A stretch of DNA of 64,000 nt from Nonomuraea sp. PA05 (GCF_008086045.1 NZ_VSEY01000021.1:161485-225484), one strand, 5' to 3'; positions 27,427-36,748 are shown, numbered from the stretch's first letter. The notes: a model not told the origin generated them from the letters alone. Made by a program: numbers and translations.

Positions 27427-27979
27427 GGACCCCGTCGCGCTCAAGATCCTGATCGCAGGGGGGTTCGGCGTCGGCAAGACCACCCTGGTCGGGTCGATCA
27501 GCGAGATCAAGCCGCTGCGCACGGAGGAGGTGCTCTCCGACCGCGGGATCGGCGTCGACGACCTCGACGGCGTCGAGGCCAAGACCACCACCACCGTGGC
27601 GATGGACTTCGGCCGCATCACGATCCGCGAGGGGCTGGTCGTCTACCTGTTCGGGACGCCCGGCCAGGAGCGGTTCTGGTTCATGTGGGACGAGCTGTCC
27701 TACGGCGCGCTGGGCGCGGTCGTGATCGCCGACACCAGGCGGCTGACCGACTGCTTTCCCTCCGTCGACTACTTCGAGCAGCGCGGCACGCCGTTCGTGG
27801 TGGCCGTCAACTGCTTCGACGGCGCCGACAGGCACAGCGTGGACGACGTGCGCATCGCGCTCGACCTCGACGACGACGTCCCGGTCATGCTCTGCGACGT
27901 GCGCCGCAGGACCTCGGCCAAGGAGGTCATGATCACGCTGGTGGAGCACTCGCTGCGGACGCTCACCTCGGCCAACTGA
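27407..27979 (+). CDS. cvnD: Conservon small GTPase (CvnD-type)
   Basis: 190 residues, a Ras-like GTP-binding protein. P-loop GGFGVGKTTLVGSI near 18-31, switch II-like FGTPGQERFWFMWDEL, DTRRLTDCF, and NCFDGAD in place of the NKxD guanine motif, which is the usual form in this family. It would cycle between GTP- and GDP-bound states under control of the roadblock protein and possibly the kinase. It ends 10 bp from the converging partial conservon. Confidence 0.92.
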   Translation: MDSVLSEDPVALKILIAGGFGVGKTTLVGSISEIKPLRTEEVLSDRGIGVDDLDGVEAKTTTTVAMDFGRITIREGLVVYLFGTPGQERFWFMWDELSYGALGAVVIADTRRLTDCFPSVDYFEQRGTPFVVAVNCFDGADRHSVDDVRIALDLDDDVPVMLCDVRRRTSAKEVMITLVEHSLRTLTSAN

Positions 27980-27989
27980 GCACGGCCGA

Positions 27990-28364
27990 TCACAGCGCCC
28001 TGAGACCGTTGATCACCTCGCGGAGCAGGCTCTCCGTCGGGGTGGCGGCCTTGTCACGCGGCGGCCGCACGGTCACCAGGCCGTGCTCCAGCAGATCCCC
28101 CAGCAGCACCCGGGCGACACCGACGGGCAGGCCCAGGTCGGAGGCGACCTCCACGACGGGCCTGCTCTTGCCTGCCACGCAGGCGAGCAGGCGCCGGTGC
28201 TGGGCGCCCAGCTCTGCCTTGGACGGGGCCGGCAGCCCCGTCGAGACGACGATCGCCAGCAGGTCGACCTCCGAGGAGGCGGACTTCGTGCGCCCGCGCG
28301 CGACCGCGTAGGGCCGCACGACCGGCCCGGCCTCCTCGTCAACCCACTCGTGCTCGCGGCTCAC
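27990..28364 (-). CDS. DUF742 protein of partial conservon
   Basis: 124 residues, paralogous to the DUF742 gene at 27064: WVDEEAGPVVRPYAVARGRT at the N-terminus, ASDLGLPVGVARVLLGDLLEHG in the winged-helix half, and the same LREVINGLRAL ending. It follows the kinase at 28361 with an ATGA overlap. This locus has no roadblock or GTPase gene, so the DUF742 protein may work with the partners of the facing conservon. Confidence 0.9.
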   Translation of the reverse strand: MSREHEWVDEEAGPVVRPYAVARGRTKSASSEVDLLAIVVSTGLPAPSKAELGAQHRRLLACVAGKSRPVVEVASDLGLPVGVARVLLGDLLEHGLVTVRPPRDKAATPTESLLREVINGLRAL

Positions 28365-30763
28365 GATTGAGATCCCCCATCCTGGTCGCTTTCCTGCCGT
28401 CCACGCTGCCAGCCGGACTGGAGCGAGGAGAGCAGCGCCCTGGTCTCCTCAGGTGAACGCTCCTCGGCCGGTGGCGCGGCGGGCGGCTCCTGCATGCGCC
28501 GCTGCGGCAGCCCCGTCTGCCGCTCCCGCTGCGGCAGCCCCGTCGGCAGCCCTGTCTGCCGCTCCCGCTGGGGCAGCCCGGTCGGCTGTTCCCGCTGAGG
28601 GAACCCCGTCGGCTGCTCCCGCTGTGAGGACCGTTCGCGCTGTGGCAGCCCCACAGGGCGGTCCCGCTGCGGCAGGGCCGTCGGGCGCTCGTGGCGCGGC
28701 AGCTGCTGCGGCGGGGCGTCGTCCCTCGGCGGCGCCTGCTGCGGCAGCTCCGCCGGTGACGTCGCGGCGCCGTTCGTGTTCCTCCTGCTGGTACGTACGC
28801 GCCGCGGCAGCTCACCCGGCCCCGTGGTGTCCTCGTCCGACCGCACCACCGACACCGACACCGACTCGAACTCCACCGGCTGCACCGGCATCGCCAGCGG
28901 CTCCACCAGCGTGGCGGGCACCAGCACGATGGCCGTGGTGCCGCCGTACGGCGACGGCTTGAGCGTCACCTTGATGCCGTGCCTGGCGGCCAGCATGCCG
29001 ACCACCGCGAACCCGAGCCGCTCCGTCTGCGACGCGTCGAACTCCGGCGGGCTGGCCAGCCGCTCGTTGATGACCCTGCGCGTGGCCTCGTCCATGCCCA
29101 GGCCCCGGTCCTCGATCTCGACCGCGAAGCCCCTGCCGACCATCTCGCCGTGCACGGAGACCTCGTTGCTGGGCGAGGAGAAGGTGGTGGCGTTCTCGAT
29201 CAGCTCGGCGAACAGGTGCATCAGGTCGGCCACCGCCGAGCCGGAGACGCCGGCCTCGGGCATCGGGTAGACGCGGACCCGCGTGTACTCCTCGACCTGG
29301 GCGGCGGCGCCGCTGAGCACGTCCTCCATCGGGATGACGCCGCGCCACCTGCGGCCCGCCGCGCCACCGGAGAGCAGCACCAGCCCCTCCGCGTGGCGGC
29401 GCATGCGGGTGGTCAGGTGGTCGAGCTTGAACAGGCGCTCCAGCGCCTCGGGCTCCTCGGTCTGGCGCTGCATCTCGTCCAGCAGCCTGAGCTGGCGCTG
29501 CAACAGCGACTGGCTGCGCCTGGCCAGGTTCCGCAGCGCCTCGGAGACGCCCTCGCGCAGCTTGGCCTGCTCCACGGCGGCGTCCACGGCCGTGGACTGC
29601 ACGCTGTCGAACGCCGTCGCCAGGTCGCGGACCTCGCTGGTCGACTTCTGGCTGACCGTGATGGGCGGGGCCTCGGTGGCGATGTCCACGGGCTCGCCCT
29701 TGCGCAGCTTGGCGACCACGTCCGGCAGCCTGATCTCGGCCAGGTCCAGCGCGGTGCGGCGGAGCGCGCCCAGCTCCCTGGTGAGGCGGCGGGCGATCCT
29801 GATGGAGATGACGATCGAGGCGATGACCGCGATCAGGCCGAGCGCGCCGGCGACCCCGGCCCGCACCACGATGGCCACGCCCGCGGGCTCCATCCTGGCC
29901 AGCAGCTTGTCACCGGTGCGCCAGATGGCCTCGCGGTACTCCTTCTGCACCTGGTCCGAGATGCCCTGCCAGAGGTCCAGGTCCAGCGACTCGCCGCCGA
30001 TGTAGCCCTCCAGGAGGTTCTCCATGGTGACGTACCGGGGCGAGTAGTACAGCTTCTCGAACGGGGCGCGCAGGTCGGTGTCGAGGTTGGCCAGGGCCTT
30101 GGGGAACAGGTGCTTGCGGGTGCCGTCGATGCCGGCCAGCAGGTGCACGTCGTGCATGCTCGCCTGGCCGTTCGCGGCGATGATCAGGGCGTGCTCGCGG
30201 GCCAGCAGCTCGCGCACCTCGTCGGCGGAGATCAGGCCCTGCGCCTGGAGCGCCAGCTCCAGGTCGGTGCTCACCGTCAGCCGGGAGTACAGCAGGTGCA
30301 CCTCGTCGGAGATCTTCGCGTACTCCTCGACGAGGCCGCCGGGCGTGAGCCGCCGGTCGTCCACCTTGCGCCGGATGTCGGGCAGCCGGTCGATCGCCTG
30401 GAAGACCGTCTGGAGCTGGGTCTTCATGTCCTCCGTGAGCGCCGACTGCACGTCGTCGCCCGCCGCCCGCTGGCGCAGGGTCTTGTTGTTGTTGTCCACC
30501 TTGGACCGGGCCTTGGCCAGCGCGTCCGGGTCGCTCGCCGAACCGGCCAGGCGCTCGGCGGAGGCCAGGCGCTCGGTCTGGAGGTTACCGACGAGGCCGT
30601 CGGTGTTGTTGATCACATCTGTCCAGATGGTCTCGACCTTGAGCAGGTTGAGAGCCTCTCCCGACGTGGTGCTCGCGGCGAAGCCCCAGAGCGCGATCAG
30701 GGAGATCAAGGGGATGACGAGCAGCGTCGAGATCTTGAATCTGATGGATCTGCCCGATGCCAT
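28361..30763 (-). CDS. Nitrate/nitrite-sensing-type histidine kinase of partial conservon
   Basis: About 800 residues from ATG 30763 (GGAG upstream; a start at 30805 adds 14 residues). TM1 about 8-30, extracellular helical sensor to about 290, TM2 about 294-320, HAMP-like linker, FKLDHLTTRMRRHAEGLVLLSG, N box LFAELIENATTFSSPS near 511, G box EDRGLGMD. After the ATPase domain comes a disordered C-terminal tail of about 150 residues with a 9-residue repeat rich in Leu, Pro, Gln, Arg and Glu (about 686-757), absent from the kinase at 24498. It is paired with a DUF742 gene only. Confidence 0.88.
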   Translation of the reverse strand: MASGRSIRFKISTLLVIPLISLIALWGFAASTTSGEALNLLKVETIWTDVINNTDGLVGNLQTERLASAERLAGSASDPDALAKARSKVDNNNKTLRQRAAGDDVQSALTEDMKTQLQTVFQAIDRLPDIRRKVDDRRLTPGGLVEEYAKISDEVHLLYSRLTVSTDLELALQAQGLISADEVRELLAREHALIIAANGQASMHDVHLLAGIDGTRKHLFPKALANLDTDLRAPFEKLYYSPRYVTMENLLEGYIGGESLDLDLWQGISDQVQKEYREAIWRTGDKLLARMEPAGVAIVVRAGVAGALGLIAVIASIVISIRIARRLTRELGALRRTALDLAEIRLPDVVAKLRKGEPVDIATEAPPITVSQKSTSEVRDLATAFDSVQSTAVDAAVEQAKLREGVSEALRNLARRSQSLLQRQLRLLDEMQRQTEEPEALERLFKLDHLTTRMRRHAEGLVLLSGGAAGRRWRGVIPMEDVLSGAAAQVEEYTRVRVYPMPEAGVSGSAVADLMHLFAELIENATTFSSPSNEVSVHGEMVGRGFAVEIEDRGLGMDEATRRVINERLASPPEFDASQTERLGFAVVGMLAARHGIKVTLKPSPYGGTTAIVLVPATLVEPLAMPVQPVEFESVSVSVVRSDEDTTGPGELPRRVRTSRRNTNGAATSPAELPQQAPPRDDAPPQQLPRHERPTALPQRDRPVGLPQRERSSQREQPTGFPQREQPTGLPQRERQTGLPTGLPQRERQTGLPQRRMQEPPAAPPAEERSPEETRALLSSLQSGWQRGRQESDQDGGSQS
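28490..28705 (-). repeat. 27-bp tandem repeat in kinase C-terminal tail
   Basis: About eight imperfect units of 27 bp, typically GGCAGCCCCGTCGGC followed by CGTTCCCGCTG-type sequence on the plus strand, encode repeats of the form LPQRERxTG on the minus strand. Some units are partly deleted (for example one unit carries an extra 12 bp). The repeats lie wholly within the predicted disordered tail. Confidence 0.85.
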
Positions 30764-30819
30764 GACACCTGCTCCCGGATAGAAGATCGCGGGAGAGAAT
30801 AGCACCGAAACAGATGCTT

Positions 30820-31503
30820 TTAAGATCGACTAGCGATAAATCTGTGATATGTCGGGAAATTTGCGGCCATGGCGGCTCGTGCGGCGCTTCGCTGCCACGT
30901 GAGCCGAACGAGCCATCCCGCCAGCACCGCCAGCAACGCCACCTCGGCCCCCAGCAGCAACCGCTCCACGAGCCCGATCATCACCCGCTCGCCGGGCATG
31001 GCCACGTACGTGATCGCCAGCAGCCCGAAACCCCCCGCCAGGGCCACCCACTCCACCACCCTCGCCACAGGCTTCCAGGAGGCGTCTGAGGCCAGCCTGG
31101 GCACCAGCAGCGCACCGGCGGCAGGAAGACTGACGAACGCGGCGATCGAGACGTACCGGTGAATCTGAGCCGCCAGATCGAGGTCCTGGCCGATGGGTGT
31201 GGTCGGGACCAGCGCGGCCACCACCAGCGCGCCCGACCACACCGTCAGCAACCACTGCGGAGCCCCCTTCACGGGCGCTCCCGCCGACCGCAGCCCCATG
31301 AGCAGCACCAGGGATCCGATCCCGAGCACCGCCATCGCGACCTCCGTGACGCCCCCGCGGTCGGACACGGCGTACTCGCTGATGGTGATGTTCATGGGGT
31401 CGAGGTAGGGGTCGGGGCCGAACTGGCCCGCCACCACCGCGACCACCGAGAACAGGATCGAAGCGCAGGCGATCCAGGGGGAGAGCCTCTTCACTGCGGT
31501 CAT
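30820..31503 (-). CDS. DUF998 integral membrane protein
   Basis: 227 residues with about six transmembrane helices, matching the DUF998 family pattern: an N-terminal helix, the PDPYLDPMNITISEYAVSD loop, and VALVPTTPIG-like and IHRYVSIAAF motifs. Start ATG 31503 is preceded by GGAGAG with a suitable spacer; an upstream in-frame start at 31623 would add 40 basic residues unlike the family. Function unknown. It lies 56 bp upstream of the kinase on the same strand. Confidence 0.8.
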   Translation of the reverse strand: MTAVKRLSPWIACASILFSVVAVVAGQFGPDPYLDPMNITISEYAVSDRGGVTEVAMAVLGIGSLVLLMGLRSAGAPVKGAPQWLLTVWSGALVVAALVPTTPIGQDLDLAAQIHRYVSIAAFVSLPAAGALLVPRLASDASWKPVARVVEWVALAGGFGLLAITYVAMPGERVMIGLVERLLLGAEVALLAVLAGWLVRLTWQRSAARAAMAANFPTYHRFIASRS

Positions 31504-31643
31504 GCCCTTACTCTCCCGGCCTGCCCTTTTCCTGGCATCCGGTCCCATCCCCGAGCCGACCCTGACCCGTCCCTGAGTCGTCCGCGGCCGGACCCCACGG
31601 GGGCGCACGGCCGTATCGCGCACGGCCGGGCGTCGGGGCGGTG

Positions 31644-33077
31644 TCAGTCCAGGATGTGCGTCGTGGCGCGGGCGTACCGCTCGCGGATCGCCGGAATGGC
31701 CTCCCCCTCGTACACGGCCGTGTCCCCGGCCTGCCAGTCAGGCGACGTCACGAGCGTGGCGGCCTGGTGGGCGGCGCCGTCGGCGACGTACTCGGCGGGC
31801 GGCGGCACCGTGATCGGAACCCCGAAGATCGTCGGCGCGATCCGGCGCACCGCCTCCGAACGGGCGGCCCCGCCGATCAGCAGCACCCGCTCCGGCCGCA
31901 GCGCCAGCGCGTCGAGCGCGTCGGCCAGCCCGCAGAGCATGCCTTCGACGGCGGCCCGCGCCAGGTGGGCGGGGGTCGAGGTGGCCAGGGTGAGCCCGTG
32001 GACGGAGCCGGTGGCGGTGGGGCGGTTGGGCGTGCGCTCGCCCTCCAGGTAGGGGACGAGGGTGAGGCCGTCGGCCCCCGCGGGCGCCTGGAGCGCGAGC
32101 GAGCCCAGCTCGTCCAGGGAGACGCCGGCGATGCGGGCGGCGGCGTCCAGGACGCGGGCGGCGTTGAGCGTGCACACCAGCGGCAGGAACCGGCCCGTGG
32201 CGTCGGCGAACCCGGCGACCGCGCCCGTGGCGTCGGCGCTGGGCGTCTCCGCGACCGCGAACACGGTGCCGGACGTGCCCAGCGACACCACCACGTCACC
32301 CGGCCGGGCGCCGACGCCCAGCGCGGCGGCCATGTTGTCGCCGGTGCCCGGGGCGATCAGGATCGGGCCCGCGCCTCCGGCGACGGCCGCGCCCGCCTCG
32401 TCGGCCGGGCCGAGCACCTTGGGCAGCAGCGGGACCGCGCCGAAGGCGGCCTTGAGCAGGTCCGTACGGTAGGCGCCCGTCGCGGGCGACCAGTAGCCGG
32501 TGCCCGAGGCGTCACCCCGATCGGTGACCAGGTGGGACAGCGGCGGCAGCGGCGCGTCCGCCCAGGCGGCGGCGGAGAACGGCACGCCGGAGGCGAGCGC
32601 GCCCGACAGGCGCCAGGTGAGCCAGTCGTGCGGCAGGCAGACGGCCGCGGTGCGGCGGGCGTTGTCCGGCTCGTGCTCGGCCAGCCAGCGCAGCTTGGTC
32701 ACCGTGAACGAGGCCACCGGCACCGAGCCCACCCCATCGGCCCACGCCTGGGGGCCGCCCAGCTCGGCGATCAGGTCGAGGGCGGCCTGCGCGGAGCGGG
32801 TGTCGTTCCACAGCAGGGCATCGCGTACGACATTTCCTGACTCGTCGAGGCAGACCATGCCGTGCTGCTGCCCGCCCACACTGATGGCGGCCACCCCGTC
32901 CAGCCCACCGGCCTCCTCGACGGCCCGCAGCAACGCGGTCCACCAGTGGGAGGGGTGCACCTCGGTGCCCGCCGGATGCGCGGCACGGCCCTGCCGTACC
33001 AGCTCTCCCGTCTCCGCGTCTCGAATGACGACCTTGCAACTCTGCGTGGAGGAATCGACCCCAGCGACCAGCGTCAC
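31644..33077 (-). CDS. xylB: Xylulokinase
   Basis: 477 residues, FGGY carbohydrate kinase. Motifs: VAGVDSSTQSCKVVIRD at the N-terminus, SVGGQQHGMVCLD, LLWNDTRSAQ, HDWLTWRLSG, the GTGDNMAAALG catalytic-Asp segment and the C-terminal LLIGGAARSEAVRRI ATP-binding motif. It phosphorylates D-xylulose to xylulose 5-phosphate for the pentose phosphate pathway. It follows xylA with a four-base ATGA overlap (33074-33077), so the pair is an operon. No XylR-type repressor or xylose transporter is in the window. Confidence 0.92.
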   Translation of the reverse strand: MTLVAGVDSSTQSCKVVIRDAETGELVRQGRAAHPAGTEVHPSHWWTALLRAVEEAGGLDGVAAISVGGQQHGMVCLDESGNVVRDALLWNDTRSAQAALDLIAELGGPQAWADGVGSVPVASFTVTKLRWLAEHEPDNARRTAAVCLPHDWLTWRLSGALASGVPFSAAAWADAPLPPLSHLVTDRGDASGTGYWSPATGAYRTDLLKAAFGAVPLLPKVLGPADEAGAAVAGGAGPILIAPGTGDNMAAALGVGARPGDVVVSLGTSGTVFAVAETPSADATGAVAGFADATGRFLPLVCTLNAARVLDAAARIAGVSLDELGSLALQAPAGADGLTLVPYLEGERTPNRPTATGSVHGLTLATSTPAHLARAAVEGMLCGLADALDALALRPERVLLIGGAARSEAVRRIAPTIFGVPITVPPPAEYVADGAAHQAATLVTSPDWQAGDTAVYEGEAIPAIRERYARATTHILD

Positions 33078-34219
33078 CCACGAACTCCTAACAAGTGCTC
33101 CAGCGCAAGCTGGTTCAGATGGGAGAAATGGTATCCGCGTGCCGCCGCTGCGTCGGGATCGAAGTCGTCGGCCGCGAGATCGGCCAGCGTCTCGCCGCGG
33201 TTCAGCGTCGGCAGGCCCAGCTCCTCGACTCGGGAGGCCCGCATCGCCTCGCGCACCTCCGGGTCGGCGCGGAAGCTCCTGGCCTTCTCACGCAGGATCA
33301 GGTACGTGCGCATGTTGGCGGCGGCCGAGACCCACACGTCCGCGGCGTCCTCGGTACGCAAAGGCTTGTAGTCGAAGTGGCGCGGCCCGTCGTAACCGCC
33401 GTGCTCCAGCAGGTCCACCAGGAAGAACGCGCTCATCACGTCGCCGTGACCGAAGATCAGATCCTGGTCGAAGCGGGGGCCGTGCTGGCCGTTGAGGTCG
33501 ATGTGGAAGAGCTTGCCGTGCCACAGGGCCTGGGCGATGCCGTGCACGAAGTTCAGCCCGGCCATCTGCTCGTGGCCCACCTCGGGGTTGAGGCCGACCA
33601 TCTCGGGGTGCTCCAGCTCGCCGATGAAGGCCAGGGCGTGGCCGATCGTGGGGAGCAGGATGTCGCCGCGGGGCTCGTTCGGCTTGGGCTCGATGGCGAA
33701 GCGCAGGTCGTAACCGCGCTCGCGGACGTAGCCGCAGAGCAGGTCGATGGCCTCCTTGTAGCGGCCGAGCGCGGCGCGCACGTCCTTGGCCGCGTCGGAC
33801 TCGGCCCCCTCGCGGCCGCCCCAGCACACGTAGGTGGCGGCGCCCAGCGAGGCGGCCAGGTCGAGGTTGCGCATGACCTTGCGCAGGGCGTATCGGCGCA
33901 CGTCACGGTCGTTGCTGGTGAAGGCGCCGTCTCGGAAGACGGGGTGAGTGAACAGGTTGGTGGTGGCCATGGGCACCTTCAGCCCGGTCTCCGCAAGCGC
34001 TTTCCGGAAGGACGCGACCGCCCGCTCGCGATCGGGTTCGACGGCGAGCAGGTCGTCGTCGTGGAAGGTGACGCCGTAGGCCCCCAGCTCGGCAAGCCGA
34101 TGCACGCTCTCGACCGGGTCGAGGGGCGCACGGGCGGCGTCCCCGAACGGGTCGCGCGCCTGCCAGCCGACCGTCCACAGACCGAACGTGAATCGATCGT
34201 CAGGGGTTGGCTCGTACAT
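33074..34219 (-). CDS. xylA: Xylose isomerase
   Basis: 381 residues, the short actinomycete type. It carries the catalytic-base region YGVTFHDDDLL near 50, the TAxxxG-like YVCWGGREGAE, the metal-ligand segments FAIEPKPNEPRGD, GLNPEVGHEQMAGLNF, LFHIDLNGQHGPRFDQDL and HFDYKPLRTEDA. It interconverts D-xylose and D-xylulose with divalent metal. First gene of xylAB; a 43-bp gap separates it from a small gene upstream on the same strand. Confidence 0.95.
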   Translation of the reverse strand: MYEPTPDDRFTFGLWTVGWQARDPFGDAARAPLDPVESVHRLAELGAYGVTFHDDDLLAVEPDRERAVASFRKALAETGLKVPMATTNLFTHPVFRDGAFTSNDRDVRRYALRKVMRNLDLAASLGAATYVCWGGREGAESDAAKDVRAALGRYKEAIDLLCGYVRERGYDLRFAIEPKPNEPRGDILLPTIGHALAFIGELEHPEMVGLNPEVGHEQMAGLNFVHGIAQALWHGKLFHIDLNGQHGPRFDQDLIFGHGDVMSAFFLVDLLEHGGYDGPRHFDYKPLRTEDAADVWVSAAANMRTYLILREKARSFRADPEVREAMRASRVEELGLPTLNRGETLADLAADDFDPDAAAARGYHFSHLNQLALEHLLGVRG

Positions 34220-34262
34220 GAGTCCGATGCTCCCCTGGCGATCAGTTGTTCACAAGCGGTTG

Positions 34263-34451
34263 CTACAAGCCCGAGGGATCGCGCCCCACGCTGATCTCCT
34301 CAGCGATCTTCCTGATGTCCGCTGCCTCGACACCCGAAGTCTGGGGCAGGTGACGCAGCAAGGCCTCCATCACCACGGGGACGGGCTGCCCGGCGAACCG
34401 CCCCGCGACCCCGTGAACCACCCTGAACAGTGCATCGTCAGTGTCGTGCAT
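34263..34451 (-). CDS. Small hypothetical protein (62 aa)
   Basis: 62 residues from ATG 34451, preceded by GGAGAGG seven bases upstream. It is a soluble, mostly helical protein starting MHDTDDALFRVVHGVAGRFA and ending in a charged AEEISVGRDPSGL tail. The pattern of an amphipathic helix, a Pro-Val segment and a second helix resembles small uncharacterised actinobacterial proteins; I cannot name a family. Located upstream of xylA on the same strand. Confidence 0.6.
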   Translation of the reverse strand: MHDTDDALFRVVHGVAGRFAGQPVPVVMEALLRHLPQTSGVEAADIRKIAEEISVGRDPSGL

Positions 34452-34609
34452 CGCCTCTCCTCGGTCGGGTACCCGGAGAACGCTACGGCCTCGCCCCGAC
34501 AGTTCGCGCGCTACTCCAGCCCGCGTGTCGGTCCGTCCCGATCCGCCCATCGCCAGGTAGATGCGCGTTCAACTATTTTGGAGGAGAACTCCGGGGAAAG
34601 GGGCACATC

Positions 34610-35119
34610 ATGCCGGTGCAACGGCTCAATCACGCGGTCCTGTACGTCCGCGACGTGGAGCGCAGCGTCGCCTTCTACCAGGAGGCGCTCGGCTTCGAGG
34701 TCGTCATGGGCATGCGCGGCGCCGCCTTCCTCCAGGCCCCCGGCTCCTCCAACGACCACGACCTCGGCCTCTTCCAGATCGGCGAGCAGGCCGCCCCCTC
34801 CCCGGCCGGCCGCACCTCCGTCGGCCTGTACCACTTGGCGTGGGAGGTCGACACGCTGGAGGAGCTGGAGCGCGTGCAGGCCAAGCTCGCCGAACTCGGC
34901 GCGCTGGTCGGCTCCTCCGACCACAGCACCACCAAGGCGCTGTACGCCAAGGACCCCGACGGGCTGGAGTTCGAGGTGTCGTGGCTGGTGCCGGCCGCGC
35001 TGCTGACCGAGGAGATCCTGTCCGCGCGTGCCCACATCCGTCCTCTCGACCTGAACGCCGACAAGCAGCGGTACGGCGCACAGACCCGTGGCGGCGTGGG
35101 CGTGTCGATCCCGGCATGA
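34610..35119 (+). CDS. VOC-family protein (glyoxalase/extradiol dioxygenase fold)
   Basis: 169 residues. The vicinal-oxygen-chelate fold shows as two beta-alpha-beta modules: LNHAVLYVRDVERSVAFYQE at the start (His near residue 7 as a potential metal ligand), GLYHLAWEVDTLEELERVQ (second His), and LYAKDPDGLEFEVSWL (Glu as third ligand). It may be a dioxygenase, lyase or resistance protein; context gives no substrate. The start is the ATG at 34610. Confidence 0.88.
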   Translation: MPVQRLNHAVLYVRDVERSVAFYQEALGFEVVMGMRGAAFLQAPGSSNDHDLGLFQIGEQAAPSPAGRTSVGLYHLAWEVDTLEELERVQAKLAELGALVGSSDHSTTKALYAKDPDGLEFEVSWLVPAALLTEEILSARAHIRPLDLNADKQRYGAQTRGGVGVSIPA

Positions 35120-35159
35120 CGTACCGTGGGCATAACGGCCCTTTCACGGAGAAACGGTC

Positions 35160-35408
35160 ATGCCAAGCGATCCTGATCATGTGCTCGATGCCATCGACGG
35201 AGTCGTCGACGAGTGGGAGACGCTGAGCGCCGACGCCATGCGGTGGGCGCCTCCCGAGAACAAGAGTCCCGACCTCATGTCCGAGGTGGGCGAGATCTTC
35301 GGCCCGCTCGTCAACGCGTTCTCGCACGCGCTCCGGCCGGTGAGCGATGCCTTCGAGCGGGCGCTGCGCATGCTGGACGACGAGGACGACGGGCCCCGGC
35401 CCACCTGA
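35160..35408 (+). CDS. Small acidic hypothetical protein (82 aa)
   Basis: 82 residues, predicted pI well below 5, with a C-terminal DDEDDGPRP tail. The start at ATG 35160 has GGAG twelve bases upstream. The sequence WETLSADAMRWAPPEN suggests a short helical protein. No family recognised. It lies 40 bp after the VOC gene on the same strand and converges on the B12-type radical SAM gene. Confidence 0.65.
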   Translation: MPSDPDHVLDAIDGVVDEWETLSADAMRWAPPENKSPDLMSEVGEIFGPLVNAFSHALRPVSDAFERALRMLDDEDDGPRPT

Positions 35409-35424
35409 CTCGCCGCTACCGGGG

Positions 35425-36708
35425 TCAGTCGGTGGCGCGGCGGCGGCGGGCTCTGCGCGGGTAGGCCTTGGCGGTCTCGGCCAGCCGTACGGCGTGCTCG
35501 GCCTGCCTGCGCCAGTGCCCGTAGGCGTCGCCGCGCTGCGCCAGCCGATCGAGCTCGCTCATGGTCGCCAGCGGGATGAACGCCGGCTCCGCGTCCCGCC
35601 ACGGCGTCCCGGGCAGCGGCATGAACGTGTGGGTGTGGATCCGCGCACCGAGATCGGCCAGGTCTCCCGCGAGCCGCAACGACTGCGCCTGGTCCGACTC
35701 CGTCTCCCCCGGCATGCCGAAGATGAAGTCCACGTTCGGCCGGAAGCCGTGCTCGACGGCGATCCTGACGGCGTCGCGTACGGGCGAGGTGTCGTGCCCG
35801 CGCCCCGACGCGGCCAGCACCCGATCGGACCCCGACTGCGCCCCGATGATCAGGTTGTCGTTGGCGACGTACCGCTTGAGCAGCCGCATCGCCTCAGGTG
35901 TGACGTGCTCGGGCCGCACCTCGGAGGGGAAGCTGCCGAAGAAGACCCGCCCGTGCGGCGGCAGCTCCTCCTTGACCCCGGCCAGCAGCTCCTCCACCGC
36001 CCCGAGGTCGGGGTCGGGCCCGGGGGAGCCGTACGACAGCGAGGTCGGCGTGATGAACCGCACGTCGCGCAGCCCCCGCTCGACCATGCCGCGCACGTGC
36101 TCGCGCACGCTGCCCACCGACCGGTGCCGGAACTGGCCGCCGAACATGAACGGTGTCTGGCAGAAGCGGCACGTGTAGCGGCAGCCCCGGGTGATCTCGA
36201 TCGGACCGCTCCTGCCGGCGAACGACGGGAAGGCGTCGAGCGGGAGCTGCGGCGCCGGCCTGGTGCGCAGGGCGACGCCGTCCGCGTCCTTGACCGCCAG
36301 GCCGGGGACGGAGGTGAGCGGCGCGTCCTCCTGGAGCGCCCGGACGAGCGAGATGATCGTCGACTCGCCCTCTCCGATGCCCGCCAGGTCCCACCCCGCG
36401 TCGATGACCTGCTGGGGCTCGGCGGTGGCGTGCACGCCGCCCGCGATGTGCAGCCCCCTGCCGCCGCTGCGGGCCCTGACCTCGGCCAGCTCGGCGGCCA
36501 TGGCCTCGGCGTCCGGCGAGTAGAACGACCAGAGCACGAGCACCCGGTCGGCGTCGGCGGCCAGGATGTGCTCGGCGGTCTCCTCGGGGGTGGTGCCGAG
36601 CCGTAGCTCGTGCTCGACCTCCGCGCTGTCGAGGGCGGCGAGCAGCGCGTGCACGCCGTACGTCACCGCCTTGCGGTATCGGACCACCACACACACTGCC
36701 AGCGCCAC
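35425..36708 (-). CDS. B12-binding-domain radical SAM protein
   Basis: About 427 residues. A cobalamin-binding-like Rossmann domain (about 1-120, GLHIAGGVHATAEPQQVIDAG) is followed by the radical SAM core with the [4Fe-4S] motif CRYTCRFC near 180-187 and TGEG-like GIGEGEST. The layout matches the TIGR04013-type (MJ1487-like) B12/radical SAM family of unknown reaction; such enzymes include methyltransferases and cyclases. No DxHxxG cobalamin motif is obvious, so B12 binding is not certain. Start GTG 36708 is favoured over 36747, which would lie next to a repeat. Confidence 0.82.
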   Translation of the reverse strand: MALAVCVVVRYRKAVTYGVHALLAALDSAEVEHELRLGTTPEETAEHILAADADRVLVLWSFYSPDAEAMAAELAEVRARSGGRGLHIAGGVHATAEPQQVIDAGWDLAGIGEGESTIISLVRALQEDAPLTSVPGLAVKDADGVALRTRPAPQLPLDAFPSFAGRSGPIEITRGCRYTCRFCQTPFMFGGQFRHRSVGSVREHVRGMVERGLRDVRFITPTSLSYGSPGPDPDLGAVEELLAGVKEELPPHGRVFFGSFPSEVRPEHVTPEAMRLLKRYVANDNLIIGAQSGSDRVLAASGRGHDTSPVRDAVRIAVEHGFRPNVDFIFGMPGETESDQAQSLRLAGDLADLGARIHTHTFMPLPGTPWRDAEPAFIPLATMSELDRLAQRGDAYGHWRRQAEHAVRLAETAKAYPRRARRRRATD

Positions 36709-36748
36709 GCCCCGCAGCGTAACCCAGCCCACCGACCGCCGCAGCACG

